The notes below the pieces were generated by a model. It saw only the letters and a list, made by a program, of their open reading frames with translations, was not told the origin of the DNA and ran no database searches. Made by a program: the position numbers and the translations under genes. From assembly GCF_031119335.1 (NCBI RefSeq), contig NZ_JAVHXT010000013.1:1-64000 (forward strand): a stretch of 64,000 nt of DNA, read 5' to 3'. Below are positions 37,423-46,768 of the stretch, piece by piece (the first letter of the stretch is position 1; every line of letters begins with the position of its first letter). The stretch comes from Pedobacter sp. (GTDB lineage: Bacteria; Bacteroidota; Bacteroidia; Sphingobacteriales; Sphingobacteriaceae).

Positions 37423-38577
37423 ATGGATAAAAAAACATTTCTAGAGATTTTAGCGAAATATAACAGGGGAACTGCCAATAAGGAAGAAATAGAATTTCTA
37501 GAAGCATACTACGAATTATATGATGCCGAAGGAAATATCCTCGATAGTGTAAATTCGCAAGAAAAATTAAATATAAAGAATGAGATTTCAGCAGGTCTTT
37601 TGCTCGAAGTTTCCAGTCAGCAAAACAAGAAAATACCATTTTATTATTCTAAATGGTGGTCTGTAGCTGCAGTTTTAGCACTGCTAACTTCGCTAAGTAT
37701 CTTTTATTTCAAAAGCAAAAAAACAGAGGTTTTAATTACTCAGACCGAGAAAGAAAATATCATCAAGCCTGGTGTTAATCAAGCTATATTGACTTTGGCA
37801 GACGGTTCTACCATTGGTCTAAATGACAGCTCTCATGGTGTTGTTGTAGAAGAAGATGGTTTAATAGTGACTAAAGGAACCGATGGGAAGATTAGTTACA
37901 ATGTAGAAAAAGATCTAATACCAAGTATCAATACGGTTGCTACACCAAGAGGTGGACAGTATCATTTAGAATTGCCAGATGGAACAAAAGTTTGGTTAAA
38001 TGCTGCTTCATCTATCAAATTTCCAACTCGATTTTCTGGAAAGAATAGGATAGTAGATGTTACCGGCGAAATCTATTTCGAAGTAGCCCGGAACAAGGAA
38101 ATGCCATTTTTAGTTCGTACGCATCATCAACAGATAGAAGTATTGGGTACTCATTTTAATGTGAATGCTTACGATGATGAACTTGCCGAAAAAACAACGC
38201 TAATTGAGGGAAGTGTAAAAGTGACCAAATTAGATAAAACGGCGAACAAAAACACCCTATGGAAAGTGTTGCACCCAGGGCAAGAAGCCTCAATAAAAGC
38301 AAAAGGTGCGCAAATAGATGTTACCACAACTGATATCAATTTGGCAGTTGCATGGAAAAATGGCTACTTCAAATTTGATAGGGCAGATATTAATGCGGTG
38401 ATGCGCCAGATAGCTAGGTGGTACGATGTAGAAGTAGTGTATGTTGGTGCTAAAAGTGAGGATCTTTTTGTGGGCGAAATGAAGCGCACAGAAGATATAA
38501 AAGGGGTATTGAGAATACTGGAACTAAGTAAAATAAAAACTTCCATTAAAGGAAGAACGATTATTGTAACTAATTAA
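37423..38577 (+). CDS. FecR-type anti-sigma factor
   Basis: A 384-residue inner-membrane protein. The cytoplasmic N-terminal part (1-75) binds sigma; a single membrane helix lies at about 78-97 (WWSVAAVLALLTSLSIFYF). The periplasmic FecR domain (about 170-275) has TPRGGQYHLELPDGTKVWLN and FEVARNKEMPFLV, and a C-terminal DUF4974/STN-like domain (about 310-384) ends with the strand KGRTIIVTN. It should receive the signal from the STN domain of the SusC encoded downstream. Confidence 0.94.
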   Translation: MDKKTFLEILAKYNRGTANKEEIEFLEAYYELYDAEGNILDSVNSQEKLNIKNEISAGLLLEVSSQQNKKIPFYYSKWWSVAAVLALLTSLSIFYFKSKKTEVLITQTEKENIIKPGVNQAILTLADGSTIGLNDSSHGVVVEEDGLIVTKGTDGKISYNVEKDLIPSINTVATPRGGQYHLELPDGTKVWLNAASSIKFPTRFSGKNRIVDVTGEIYFEVARNKEMPFLVRTHHQQIEVLGTHFNVNAYDDELAEKTTLIEGSVKVTKLDKTANKNTLWKVLHPGQEASIKAKGAQIDVTTTDINLAVAWKNGYFKFDRADINAVMRQIARWYDVEVVYVGAKSEDLFVGEMKRTEDIKGVLRILELSKIKTSIKGRTIIVTN

Positions 38578-38764
38578 CTAACCAAATCAACTAACCAAAC
38601 AGAAAACTAGTATGGAAAATTAACTGAAGAAAACTAGAGTTTGGCTAAACAAAAAAACCGGAGTGCGGGAACACTGCCGGCTTAATCTCCCAATGGGAGC
38701 TGTTTGGTCCAAATCAAAAAACTGTGTAAAGAACTTTCAATCAAAAACCAAACCTTACAAAAGT
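38578..38764 (+). ncRNA. Structured leader between fecR and second susC
   Basis: About 190 nt that the longest susC frame partly reads through. It contains hairpin 1 CCGGAGTG (38658-38665) / CACT-G-CCGG (38672-38680) with loop CGGGAA, hairpin 2 CTCCC-AAT-GGGAG (38687-38699), and GTTTGGT (38702-38708), which can pair either with ACCAAAC at 38594-38600 or with ACCAAAC at 38747-38753 next to the true start. A three-codon ORF ATG-GAA-AAT-TAA lies at 38611-38622. The layout suggests a regulatory leader; function is inferred only. Confidence 0.45.
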
Positions 38765-41700
38765 ATGCAAATTAATTTTTACGGTAAAATCCGGATGCTT
38801 TCTGGATTCTACCCGTCCAAATTGTTTCTAACCATGAAACTTACGGTAATCATTATGATGATTAGCTGCTTTCATATAAGCGCTAAAAGTTATTCTCAAA
38901 GTCTTAACTTAACAGGGAAAGATATTCCTTTGGCCAAAGCGCTGACCATGATCAGCGAACAAAGTGGACATTACCTATTCTACAAGTATAATGAACTTAA
39001 AGATGCAGAGCCTGTAACCATCAAATTAAAGAACGCCAGTTTAACCCAAGCTTTAAAAGAGGTGTTCAAAAATCAGCCTTTTACTTTTGCTATAGAACAG
39101 AAAACTATCGTTGTTACCAAAGTGATAGGTGAAGCTCCTAAAGCACCTGTTTTTATAGATATCAAAGGGAGGGTGTTGGGAGATAAAGGAACTCCCTTGC
39201 CTGGAGCTGGCATACGCGTTAAAAATGGAAGCCAAACAGCAGTAACTGATGCCAATGGTAATTTTAGCTTAAACAATTTGCCAGAAAACTCGGTAATTGT
39301 GGTAAGTTATGTAGGATATGTAACCCAAGAAATAGCTATCGGCAACAGAACCAATATTACGGTCACTTTGTTGGAAGATGCTGCAAGTCTTAATACTCTG
39401 GTAGTTGTGGGTTACGGTAAGCAAGAACGTAAAGATATTACCGGATCAATCAGTTCCATAGATTCAAAGAAAATACAAGATCAAGCGGTAGTTAGCTTAG
39501 ATAATGCAATGGCTGGCCAAATGGCTGGAGTGCAGGTTACGGCGGCAACTGGAGCACCAGGTGGTGGAGCAACGGTAAGGGTTAGGGGAGCAGGATCTTT
39601 ATCTGCAGGTAACGAGCCTTTGTATGTGGTAGATGGTTTTCCTGTAACCAACGATTTTAACCAGAGGAACAACCCTTTGAACACCATCAACCCCTCAGAT
39701 ATAGATAATATCCAAGTACTAAAAGACGCATCTGCCACTGCTATTTATGGTTCCAGAGGATCAAATGGTGTAGTTATCATCACCACAAAATCAGGCAAAA
39801 GCGGTGTTTCTAAAATTGATTTTAGCCTAAATACCGGAGTGCAACAAGTGGAAAAAACTTTAGATGTATTAAATGCTAGAGAGTTTGCATTGTTTGTGAA
39901 TGAAGCTAGAAATAATGCTTGGGTAAATTCTGGGGCGGGCAGGTCTACTACTGATCCAAACTCGGCAAGGCTTAACAACGTGATGTATTTATTACCAGCA
40001 TCTTTAAGTAATCCAGATGCTTTGGGTGAAGGTACAAATTGGCAGGATGAGATTTTTAGAAGTGCGCCAATGAGTAATTACCAGATTAATTTTTCTGGAG
40101 GAAATGAAAAAACGAAATACTTTGTTTCTGGTGGATATCTTTCTCAGGATGGTGTAGTCTTGGGTTCAGATTTGAAACGTTATTCTTTCCGTGTTAACGT
40201 CGAATCGCAAGTAAATAAGGTGGTAAAAGTTGGTGCAAACATTACACCTAGCTACACTTTTTCTAACCAGACTTTGGCCGAAGGCAACTGGCAAGGTGGT
40301 GGTATTATCCAATCTGCACTTACTGCAGGACCACATATGACACCTTACAATGCCGATGGTAGCTACACTAAAATTACAGGACTTGGTATAGGAACTAGTG
40401 AAGTAGATAATCCCGTAAAAATTGCCCGAGAGTATTTTCATCAACAAAGCAATATGAGATTATTGGGTACCGCTTATGCAGAGGCAAATATCATTAGCGG
40501 TCTTACGCTTAAAGCTTTGGTGGGTGCAGATATCAGAAGTTTTAGAGAACAGATTTTTAACCCTTCCATTATCAACCCAAACAGTGTAAATGATACAAAA
40601 TTGGCTACGGGAAACAGCAATACTAGCGAAAACAGAAATTGGCTGGCAGAGTTTACCTTAAACTATAACAAAAAAATTAATAAACATGCATTTGATGGTT
40701 TACTTGGTTATACCATTCAGCAAGAGAACATCGAAGCTAATGCGATAAGTGCTACCAATTTTCCAAATGATCAGATCAAAACGGTAAATGCTGCAGGTAC
40801 AATTACGAGTGCGCCGGCAACTTCAGAAGCTTGGGCATTACTTTCTTATTTAGCTCGTGTTAACTATAGCTATGACAATAAATACCTGCTAACGGCAACG
40901 TTAAGAACAGACGGTTCATCTCGTTTTGGATTTGATAACAGATATGGTGTTTTTCCTTCGGTATCTCTAGGTTGGAGAATTTCTGAAGAGAATTTCATGA
41001 AGAACGTAAACTGGATATCTGATCTGAAACTGAAAACCAGCTATGGTATTACGGGTAATAATTTTATCAGTAATTACGGTGCAATTGCCTTAACTACTAC
41101 CGATAACTACATTTTTGGTGCAAGCGGTGGTACGGTTAATAATGGAATTAGATTGGCAAATATTGCCAACAGTTTGCTAAGCTGGGAAAAAAATAAACAA
41201 TTAGATATTGGTTTGGAATTTGGGATATTGAAAAACAGGGTATCGATGTCGTTAGATTACTATAACAAAAGAACGTCAGATTTATTACTGAATGTTCCTA
41301 CACCAACTTTGACAGGTTATACCAATGCGTTACAAAATATTGGTGAAATACAGAACAAAGGATTTGAAGTAAGCGTAACCAGCAGAAATTTCGTAAATGC
41401 GTTTAAATGGACTACAGATTTTAATATTTCGACTAATAAAATCAAAGTGTTGGCATTAGGGCCAGATGGTTCAAGGATACTTTCCCGCCAAACTACTTTT
41501 GCTGCTGGCAACACCCATATAACAGAAATTGGCGCTGCACCAGGTTCATTTTTTGGCTACAAAGTAATAGGGGTTTATAGAGATCAAAATGATGTAGACA
41601 ATTCTGCAGTTATCAGAAATGCAAATGGAACGGTAAGCTCGAAACCAGGACAGTTGAAATTTGCAGATATTGATGGAGATGGTGTAATTACTGCTGACGA

Positions 41701-42247
41701 TAGGACTGGCATAGGTAGCCCATTTCCAGATTTTACTTATGGCATGACTAATAGTTTTGCTTACAAAGGGTTTGACTTTTCATTTACATTACAGGGCGTA
41801 CAAGGTTTTCAAGTATTAAATGCTGCAAGAAGGTTTTATGGAAATTACGCTGGTTCATATAATGTGCTAAGAAGTACTGCTAATGGTTGGGTATCTCCAA
41901 GTAGCCCAGGCGATGGGTTTACTCCCCAAATTGACCGAAATTTTGGTGCTTTAGGTATTGCTTCAGTAGTTAATAATGCAACTTCGGCTTTCGTAGAGGA
42001 CGGCTCTTTCCTTAGAATTAGAAATATCACTTTGGGCTATAATCTGCCTGCGTCAGTTGCAAAAAGTTTAAAAGTTGCCAATGCTAGGCTAAGCTTTACT
42101 ATTCAAAATGCCTTCACGTTTACCAATTATGAAGGTTATAATCCAGAAGTAAGTGTTGAGGGAGCTAACCCTTTAATGCCTGGAGTTGATTCGGGTGGTT
42201 ACCCGCTGGCACGCACATTTATGTTTGGTTTAAATTTTGGATTTTAA
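38765..42247 (+). CDS. SusC-type TonB-dependent receptor with STN signalling domain
   Basis: The long open frame begins at 38663, but the first 34 codons are leader; the start chosen is ATG 38765 (MQINFYGKIRML), which puts the signal helix (LTVIIMMISCFHISAKSYSQ) about 20 residues in. Order: signal, STN domain (LNLTGKDIPLAKALTMISEQ, later TIVVTKV) that contacts FecR, carboxypeptidase-regulatory-like domain (GTPLPGAGIRVKNGSQ), TonB plug (VVGYGKQERKDITGSIS, PLYVVDGFPV), and barrel ending TFMFGLNFGF. It imports oligosaccharide with the SusD just downstream and reports substrate through FecR/sigma. The STN domain separates it from the SusC at 23375. Confidence 0.95.
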   Translation: MQINFYGKIRMLSGFYPSKLFLTMKLTVIIMMISCFHISAKSYSQSLNLTGKDIPLAKALTMISEQSGHYLFYKYNELKDAEPVTIKLKNASLTQALKEVFKNQPFTFAIEQKTIVVTKVIGEAPKAPVFIDIKGRVLGDKGTPLPGAGIRVKNGSQTAVTDANGNFSLNNLPENSVIVVSYVGYVTQEIAIGNRTNITVTLLEDAASLNTLVVVGYGKQERKDITGSISSIDSKKIQDQAVVSLDNAMAGQMAGVQVTAATGAPGGGATVRVRGAGSLSAGNEPLYVVDGFPVTNDFNQRNNPLNTINPSDIDNIQVLKDASATAIYGSRGSNGVVIITTKSGKSGVSKIDFSLNTGVQQVEKTLDVLNAREFALFVNEARNNAWVNSGAGRSTTDPNSARLNNVMYLLPASLSNPDALGEGTNWQDEIFRSAPMSNYQINFSGGNEKTKYFVSGGYLSQDGVVLGSDLKRYSFRVNVESQVNKVVKVGANITPSYTFSNQTLAEGNWQGGGIIQSALTAGPHMTPYNADGSYTKITGLGIGTSEVDNPVKIAREYFHQQSNMRLLGTAYAEANIISGLTLKALVGADIRSFREQIFNPSIINPNSVNDTKLATGNSNTSENRNWLAEFTLNYNKKINKHAFDGLLGYTIQQENIEANAISATNFPNDQIKTVNAAGTITSAPATSEAWALLSYLARVNYSYDNKYLLTATLRTDGSSRFGFDNRYGVFPSVSLGWRISEENFMKNVNWISDLKLKTSYGITGNNFISNYGAIALTTTDNYIFGASGGTVNNGIRLANIANSLLSWEKNKQLDIGLEFGILKNRVSMSLDYYNKRTSDLLLNVPTPTLTGYTNALQNIGEIQNKGFEVSVTSRNFVNAFKWTTDFNISTNKIKVLALGPDGSRILSRQTTFAAGNTHITEIGAAPGSFFGYKVIGVYRDQNDVDNSAVIRNANGTVSSKPGQLKFADIDGDGVITADDRTGIGSPFPDFTYGMTNSFAYKGFDFSFTLQGVQGFQVLNAARRFYGNYAGSYNVLRSTANGWVSPSSPGDGFTPQIDRNFGALGIASVVNNATSAFVEDGSFLRIRNITLGYNLPASVAKSLKVANARLSFTIQNAFTFTNYEGYNPEVSVEGANPLMPGVDSGGYPLARTFMFGLNFGF

Positions 42248-42254
42248 AACTGTA

Positions 42255-43730
42255 ATGGACATGAAAAATTTTAAAACAATATACGCAACAATTCTAGTGC
42301 TTATCATTACAGCAAGTAGCTGCAGTAAAGATTTTTTAGATCGTGCACCTATTTCGCAAATGAACGGCAACAACTTTTATAAAACTGCCGAGGACATGAA
42401 AAATGCGCTTACTGCGGCTTATGGTGGTTTGCAATATGGTGGTTTATACTATTCATCTATGCATGTAATAGGCGATTTAAGGTCGGATAATACGGAAATC
42501 ACCAATCCAAATGCTGGTTCTGATTTGGTAGCGATAGATAACTTTCAAAATTTAGCAACTACCTCCATCAGTAGCACTACTTGGGCGGGTCATTATCAGG
42601 CCATCCAATCGGTTAATATTGTGATAGAGAAAATAGAAGCAGTAACTATGGACGCTAACTTAAAAGCCAGATATGCTGCAGAAGCTAAGTTTTTAAGAGG
42701 CTTGATGTACTTTAATTTGGTAAGGATTTTCGGTGATGTACCATTGGTTACTAAGGTCATCAACAATCCGCAAGAGGGATACGAATACGGAAGAAATCCT
42801 AGTGCCGAGGTTTATGCACAGATCATCAATGATTTAACGGATGCAGAAAATGTACTGCCACACGAGTTTACCGGTGCAGATATAGGACGTGCAACAAAAG
42901 GTGCAGCGGCAGCATTGTTAGGTAAAGTTTATCTAACGCAAAAAAGATGGGATTTGGCAGTTCCTCAACTGAAAAAAGTAATAGATAACGTGGCATTGAA
43001 TAAATATCAATTGCTACCAACTTATGCAAGCGTGTTTGGTATTGCCAACGAGAACGGCAGGGAGTCTATCTTCGAGGTACAGTTCAAAAAGGGCAGTGCA
43101 GGCGAGGGTAGTCCATATACCAACCAATTTGCGCCAATAGGTTCTGGAACAGCTGTGGTTGCTATTGGTAATCCGCTGGGACAAAATATTCCAACTGCTG
43201 ATATGAATAATGCCTACGAAGCTAATGATGTTAGAAAAGCGGTGTCAATGAGAAATAGTTACGTGCTTGGCGCAAATACGGTACAACATAATTATATAGT
43301 AAAATATTTGGGCGCTCCGGCAGCTAACCTAGATAGCGATAACAATTGGATTGTGTTGAGGTATGCCGATGTATTGTTGATGTATGCTGAAGCTTTGAAT
43401 GAGCAAGGTTACGTTGCCGATGGTCCTGCATTTACTTATTTAAATCAGATCAGAAATAGAGCTGGATTAGGAAGTAAGACCAGTAATAATTCAAATGCTT
43501 CACTTAGGGTTGCAGATCAAGTTGCTTTTAGATTGGCTATAGAGCAAGAAAGACGAGTAGAATTAGCTTTCGAAGGTCATCGTTGGTTCGATTTGGTTCG
43601 TACTGGAAGAGCACAAGCGGTAATGGGCGGTAAGGGAATGCAATCTCACCACGACTTGTTTCCAATTCCTCAAAGCCAAATCGATATCAACCCTTCTAAA
43701 ATTAAACAGAATACAGGGTACGTAAATTAA
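42255..43730 (+). CDS. SusD/RagB-type surface glycan-binding lipoprotein
   Basis: The open frame extends to 42237 inside the susC end, but ATG 42255 or 42261 (MKNFKTIYATIL) gives a normal lipoprotein signal with lipobox ITASSCSKDF. SusD signs: LDRAPISQMNGNNFYKTAED, AEAKFLRGLMYFNLVRIFGD, and the C-terminal LRYADVLLMYAEAL and RVELAFEGHRWFDLVRTG. It partners the SusC 8 nt upstream. A terminator follows at 43740. Confidence 0.95.
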   Translation: MDMKNFKTIYATILVLIITASSCSKDFLDRAPISQMNGNNFYKTAEDMKNALTAAYGGLQYGGLYYSSMHVIGDLRSDNTEITNPNAGSDLVAIDNFQNLATTSISSTTWAGHYQAIQSVNIVIEKIEAVTMDANLKARYAAEAKFLRGLMYFNLVRIFGDVPLVTKVINNPQEGYEYGRNPSAEVYAQIINDLTDAENVLPHEFTGADIGRATKGAAAALLGKVYLTQKRWDLAVPQLKKVIDNVALNKYQLLPTYASVFGIANENGRESIFEVQFKKGSAGEGSPYTNQFAPIGSGTAVVAIGNPLGQNIPTADMNNAYEANDVRKAVSMRNSYVLGANTVQHNYIVKYLGAPAANLDSDNNWIVLRYADVLLMYAEALNEQGYVADGPAFTYLNQIRNRAGLGSKTSNNSNASLRVADQVAFRLAIEQERRVELAFEGHRWFDLVRTGRAQAVMGGKGMQSHHDLFPIPQSQIDINPSKIKQNTGYVN

Positions 43731-43739
43731 TAGATATAG

Positions 43740-43800
43740 ATCATCCCACTTAAAAAGCTAACGTAAATAAGTTTAATAAGTGGGGTGATTTATCTTTTTT
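43740..43800 (+). terminator. Terminator-like hairpin after second susD
   Basis: ATCATCCCACTT (43740-43751) pairs with AAGTGGGGTGAT (43778-43789, one bulge) around an AT-rich loop, then TATCTTTTTT. It probably lowers rather than blocks expression of the downstream enzymes, which start at 43827 with no other clear promoter. Confidence 0.65.
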
Positions 43801-43826
43801 CTGTTCACCATTATCTCCGTTAATTA

Positions 43827-45287
43827 ATGAAAAGATTATTAATTTCTTTCTTAGTGGCTATTGCTTGTCCTTTTTTAGCACTTGCACAAGTGCAAACCCT
43901 TAATCAAAAAGATAGTGGATATCGAGGGATTTGGTATAGCAACCAGCCATCTAACGACGAATATGTTTATAAATACAGTGGCGGTTTGGGAACTTACCCA
44001 GCCAACCATTATCCATTTTCCGTTTACGTTAAAGCAGTAAATAAAACTTTTTTTTGTTACGGAGGTGCCGATGCCGAGGGTACAACCTTGCTGCATACCG
44101 TCTCCTATTTTGATCATAACACGGGCATGGCGCCAAAACCTACCGTAGTGCTAGACAAAAAGACTAACAATGCACACGACAATCCGGTGCTCAATATCGA
44201 TAAAGACGGATATATTTGGTTGTTTTCTACTGCTCACGGTACCAACAGCCCTTCTTACGTACATAAAAGCGTAAAGCCTTATGATATCGAAACCTTTGTA
44301 AAAGTTGATGTAACTAAGTTGGTAGATGGTAAAGTAGTGTCAATGGATAACTTTTCTTATCTACAAGCTTGGTATCAGTCCAATCATGGTTTCCTAAACC
44401 TTTTTACGCATTACGATAGAAAAGTAATTCCTAATCAACCATCAAAACCGAGACGAACCATTAGCTACATGACCAGTGCCAACGGCATTAATTATAGCGA
44501 ATGGAAAGATTTGGCTACTATAGCCGAAGGTCACTATCAAACCAGTGGAAAATTTGGTGATAAAATAGCAACCTCCTTCAATTTTCACCCGGTAAAAGAA
44601 GGAGAGAACGGATTAAATTACCGTACCAATCTCTATTACATTCAGACCAGAGATTTTGGAAAAACTTGGCAGAATGTTAAAGGACAAAATCTTACAATTC
44701 CGTTAAAGGAGGTACAGAATGATGCTTTGGTCAAAGACTATCAATCGCTAGGACTAAATGTTTACATCAACGATCTGGCTTTTGATAACGCTGGAAATCC
44801 CATCATTTTATATATCACCAGTAAAGGTTACCAAGCAGGACCAGCTAATGCGCCTTACACTTGGAATACCGCAAGGTATACTGGTACCGATTGGGAGATT
44901 TTGCCTGTAACTACTTCCGATAATAATTACGATATGGGCTCTTTGGTAGTAGATGAAAAAGGGACTTGGTTAATTATTGGCCCCACGGCAACAGGACCGC
45001 AGGCCTTTAATACCGGTGGCGAAATGGTGTTGTGGACCAGTAGAAACCAAGGGAAAAGCTGGAAATCGAAGAAACTGACCGAAAATAGTATCTATAACCA
45101 TTCGTATAGTAGAAAACCTGTAAATGTACATCCAGATTTTTTTGCTTTCTGGGCCGATGGTCATGGAAGAGAACGTTCGATTTCTCGTCTGTACTTTGCC
45201 GATAAAAAAGGAAATGTGTATCAGTTGCCAACAAAAATGGAAACGGATATGGTAAAGCCAACTAAACTAAAGCAGCCTAAAAAGTGA
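43827..45287 (+). CDS. Secreted BNR_4-type seven-bladed propeller, candidate polysaccharide lyase or glycosidase
   Basis: A 486-residue protein with signal peptide 1-20 (ends LALAQ). The family start DSGYRGIWYSNQPSNDEY and KYSGGLGTYPANHYPFSVY is typical of BNR_4 proteins; later blocks are NNAHDNPVLNIDKDGYIWLF, FSYLQAWYQSN and HPDFFAFWADGHGRE. From family knowledge, BNR_4-like propellers include ulvan lyases (PL24/PL25) and GH145 rhamnosidases, so a lyase cutting next to a uronic acid, or an exo-glycosidase, is plausible. Conserved His residues that could be catalytic are visible (NNAHDN, STAHGT). It supplies a rationale for the GH88 enzymes. Its stop overlaps the next start (GTGA). Confidence 0.72.
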   Translation: MKRLLISFLVAIACPFLALAQVQTLNQKDSGYRGIWYSNQPSNDEYVYKYSGGLGTYPANHYPFSVYVKAVNKTFFCYGGADAEGTTLLHTVSYFDHNTGMAPKPTVVLDKKTNNAHDNPVLNIDKDGYIWLFSTAHGTNSPSYVHKSVKPYDIETFVKVDVTKLVDGKVVSMDNFSYLQAWYQSNHGFLNLFTHYDRKVIPNQPSKPRRTISYMTSANGINYSEWKDLATIAEGHYQTSGKFGDKIATSFNFHPVKEGENGLNYRTNLYYIQTRDFGKTWQNVKGQNLTIPLKEVQNDALVKDYQSLGLNVYINDLAFDNAGNPIILYITSKGYQAGPANAPYTWNTARYTGTDWEILPVTTSDNNYDMGSLVVDEKGTWLIIGPTATGPQAFNTGGEMVLWTSRNQGKSWKSKKLTENSIYNHSYSRKPVNVHPDFFAFWADGHGRERSISRLYFADKKGNVYQLPTKMETDMVKPTKLKQPKK

Positions 45288-46768
45288 AGAAATATAGCAT
45301 TATAGCAGCTTGTTTAATGTTTTTATTTGCTTGTAGCAAACCAGCAGAGGAGCTTGAAACAATAGATAATGTTCAGCTCAAAATCAATTTGCTAAAAGTA
45401 GAGGTTTTGGCCGATAATCTTAACGTGCCTTGGGATATTTGCTATGCTGACGATCACTCGCTGTGGTTTACCGAGCAGGAAGGTTTTGTGTCGAGAATAG
45501 ACTTACAAACAGGCGAACAGAAAAAGCTTCTCAAAATTGATGAAGTTTGGCATAAACGTACCGCAGGCTTGTTGGCTTTGGCGGTACATCCAAATGTAAA
45601 AGAAAAGCCTTATGTGGTAATGAACTATACGCTAAAACGGGATAGTTCGATTTTTAACAAGTTGGTACGCTACGAATTTGATGGAGATACCTTGAAAAAT
45701 CCGAAAGTACTCTTAGAGATTGATGGTTTTACTGCACACAATGGTTCTCGTATCGCTTTTGGTCCAGACCAAAAAATCTATTGGGCCACAGGCGATGCCT
45801 ACAATGGAGAAAATGCTCAAAATACTACCAGTTTAAATGGCAAAATTCTCCGTTTAAATATTGATGGTAGCATACCTAAAGATAACCCTAAACCTCATAG
45901 CTATGTTTGGGCAAGTGGCTTTAGAAACATGCAAGGGCTTACTTTTTCTGATAAAGGATTATTGTACACCTCAGAGCATGGCGATGCCATTGAAGATGAA
46001 ATTAATCTGATACAAAAAGGTGCCAATTATGGTTGGCCAGCTATCGAAGGTATTCATGATTTACCAATCGAAAAGCAATTTGCAGCTCAGCACAAAACTA
46101 CAGAACCTATCAAATCTTGGACACCAGTAATCGCTCCTGCTGGCATAACCTATTACGGAAGTTCGGTAATAGGAGAGTGGTCTAATAGCTTATTGTTGAC
46201 CACGCTAAAAGGTAAAAGTTTAAGGGTAATTAAATTGAGTAACGATGGCAAGAAAGCTATTGATGAGGAAATTTTCTTTGAAAACTATTATGGTAGACTA
46301 AGAGATGTTTGTACGGATAAAAATGGTGTAGTTTACGTAGCTACCAGTAACAAGGATTGGAACCCAACTCCCGGTTTTCCATTGGCTGGCGATGACAAAA
46401 TACTAAAGATTAGTGTAACAGATAAGGCCATAGGCGAACCCTTAAAAGGTGTTAAACCTAATGAAACAAGTCTGCTTTCGGGCAAAACACTTTATAATAA
46501 TTATTGTGCTTCTTGCCATAAAGAAGATGGAACAGGCTTGTCTGGTGTATTTCCAGCATTAAAAGCTTCTGCATTGGTTAAAGCTAAGCCCGATGAATTA
46601 ATCAATGTTTTACTTAAAGGTATTCCCAACCAGAATGGTACGGCAGCAATGCCTGCTTTCAACTTTTTAAAAGACGAAGAAGCGGCCGTTATTCTTTCTT
46701 ACATCAGGCAAAATTGGGAAAATGCAGCCAGTCCCGTATCGGCGGCTCAAATCAAACAAAATAGATAA
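45284..46768 (+). CDS. PQQ-dependent sugar dehydrogenase fused to cytochrome c, lipoprotein
   Basis: A 494-residue periplasmic lipoprotein starting with GTG; lipobox FLFACSKPAE. Residues about 30-390 form a soluble-glucose-dehydrogenase-like propeller (NVPWDICYADD, EGFVSRIDLQTGE, TSEHGDAIEDEINLI, GANYGWP). A class I cytochrome c domain follows with heme motif C408-A-S-C411-H412 and a likely axial Met in GTAAMPAFNF. Family members oxidise aldose sugars to lactones with PQQ and pass electrons to the heme. The gene is coupled to the BNR_4 gene (4-nt overlap) and to the transporter (TAATG), so the sugar released by this locus is a likely substrate; this is inference. Confidence 0.88.
   Translation: MKKYSIIAACLMFLFACSKPAEELETIDNVQLKINLLKVEVLADNLNVPWDICYADDHSLWFTEQEGFVSRIDLQTGEQKKLLKIDEVWHKRTAGLLALAVHPNVKEKPYVVMNYTLKRDSSIFNKLVRYEFDGDTLKNPKVLLEIDGFTAHNGSRIAFGPDQKIYWATGDAYNGENAQNTTSLNGKILRLNIDGSIPKDNPKPHSYVWASGFRNMQGLTFSDKGLLYTSEHGDAIEDEINLIQKGANYGWPAIEGIHDLPIEKQFAAQHKTTEPIKSWTPVIAPAGITYYGSSVIGEWSNSLLLTTLKGKSLRVIKLSNDGKKAIDEEIFFENYYGRLRDVCTDKNGVVYVATSNKDWNPTPGFPLAGDDKILKISVTDKAIGEPLKGVKPNETSLLSGKTLYNNYCASCHKEDGTGLSGVFPALKASALVKAKPDELINVLLKGIPNQNGTAAMPAFNFLKDEEAAVILSYIRQNWENAASPVSAAQIKQNR

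Noticed and set aside
38663-38764. 34-codon N-terminal extension of the second SusC
   Set aside because: It translates two hairpins, is rich in Cys/Lys/Ser and would put the signal peptide about 55 residues from the start; ATG 38765 fits better.
42237-42254. Upstream start of the second SusD inside the susC end
   Set aside because: The start codon in the overlap would lengthen the lipoprotein signal without need; ATG 42255 or 42261 gives a normal signal.
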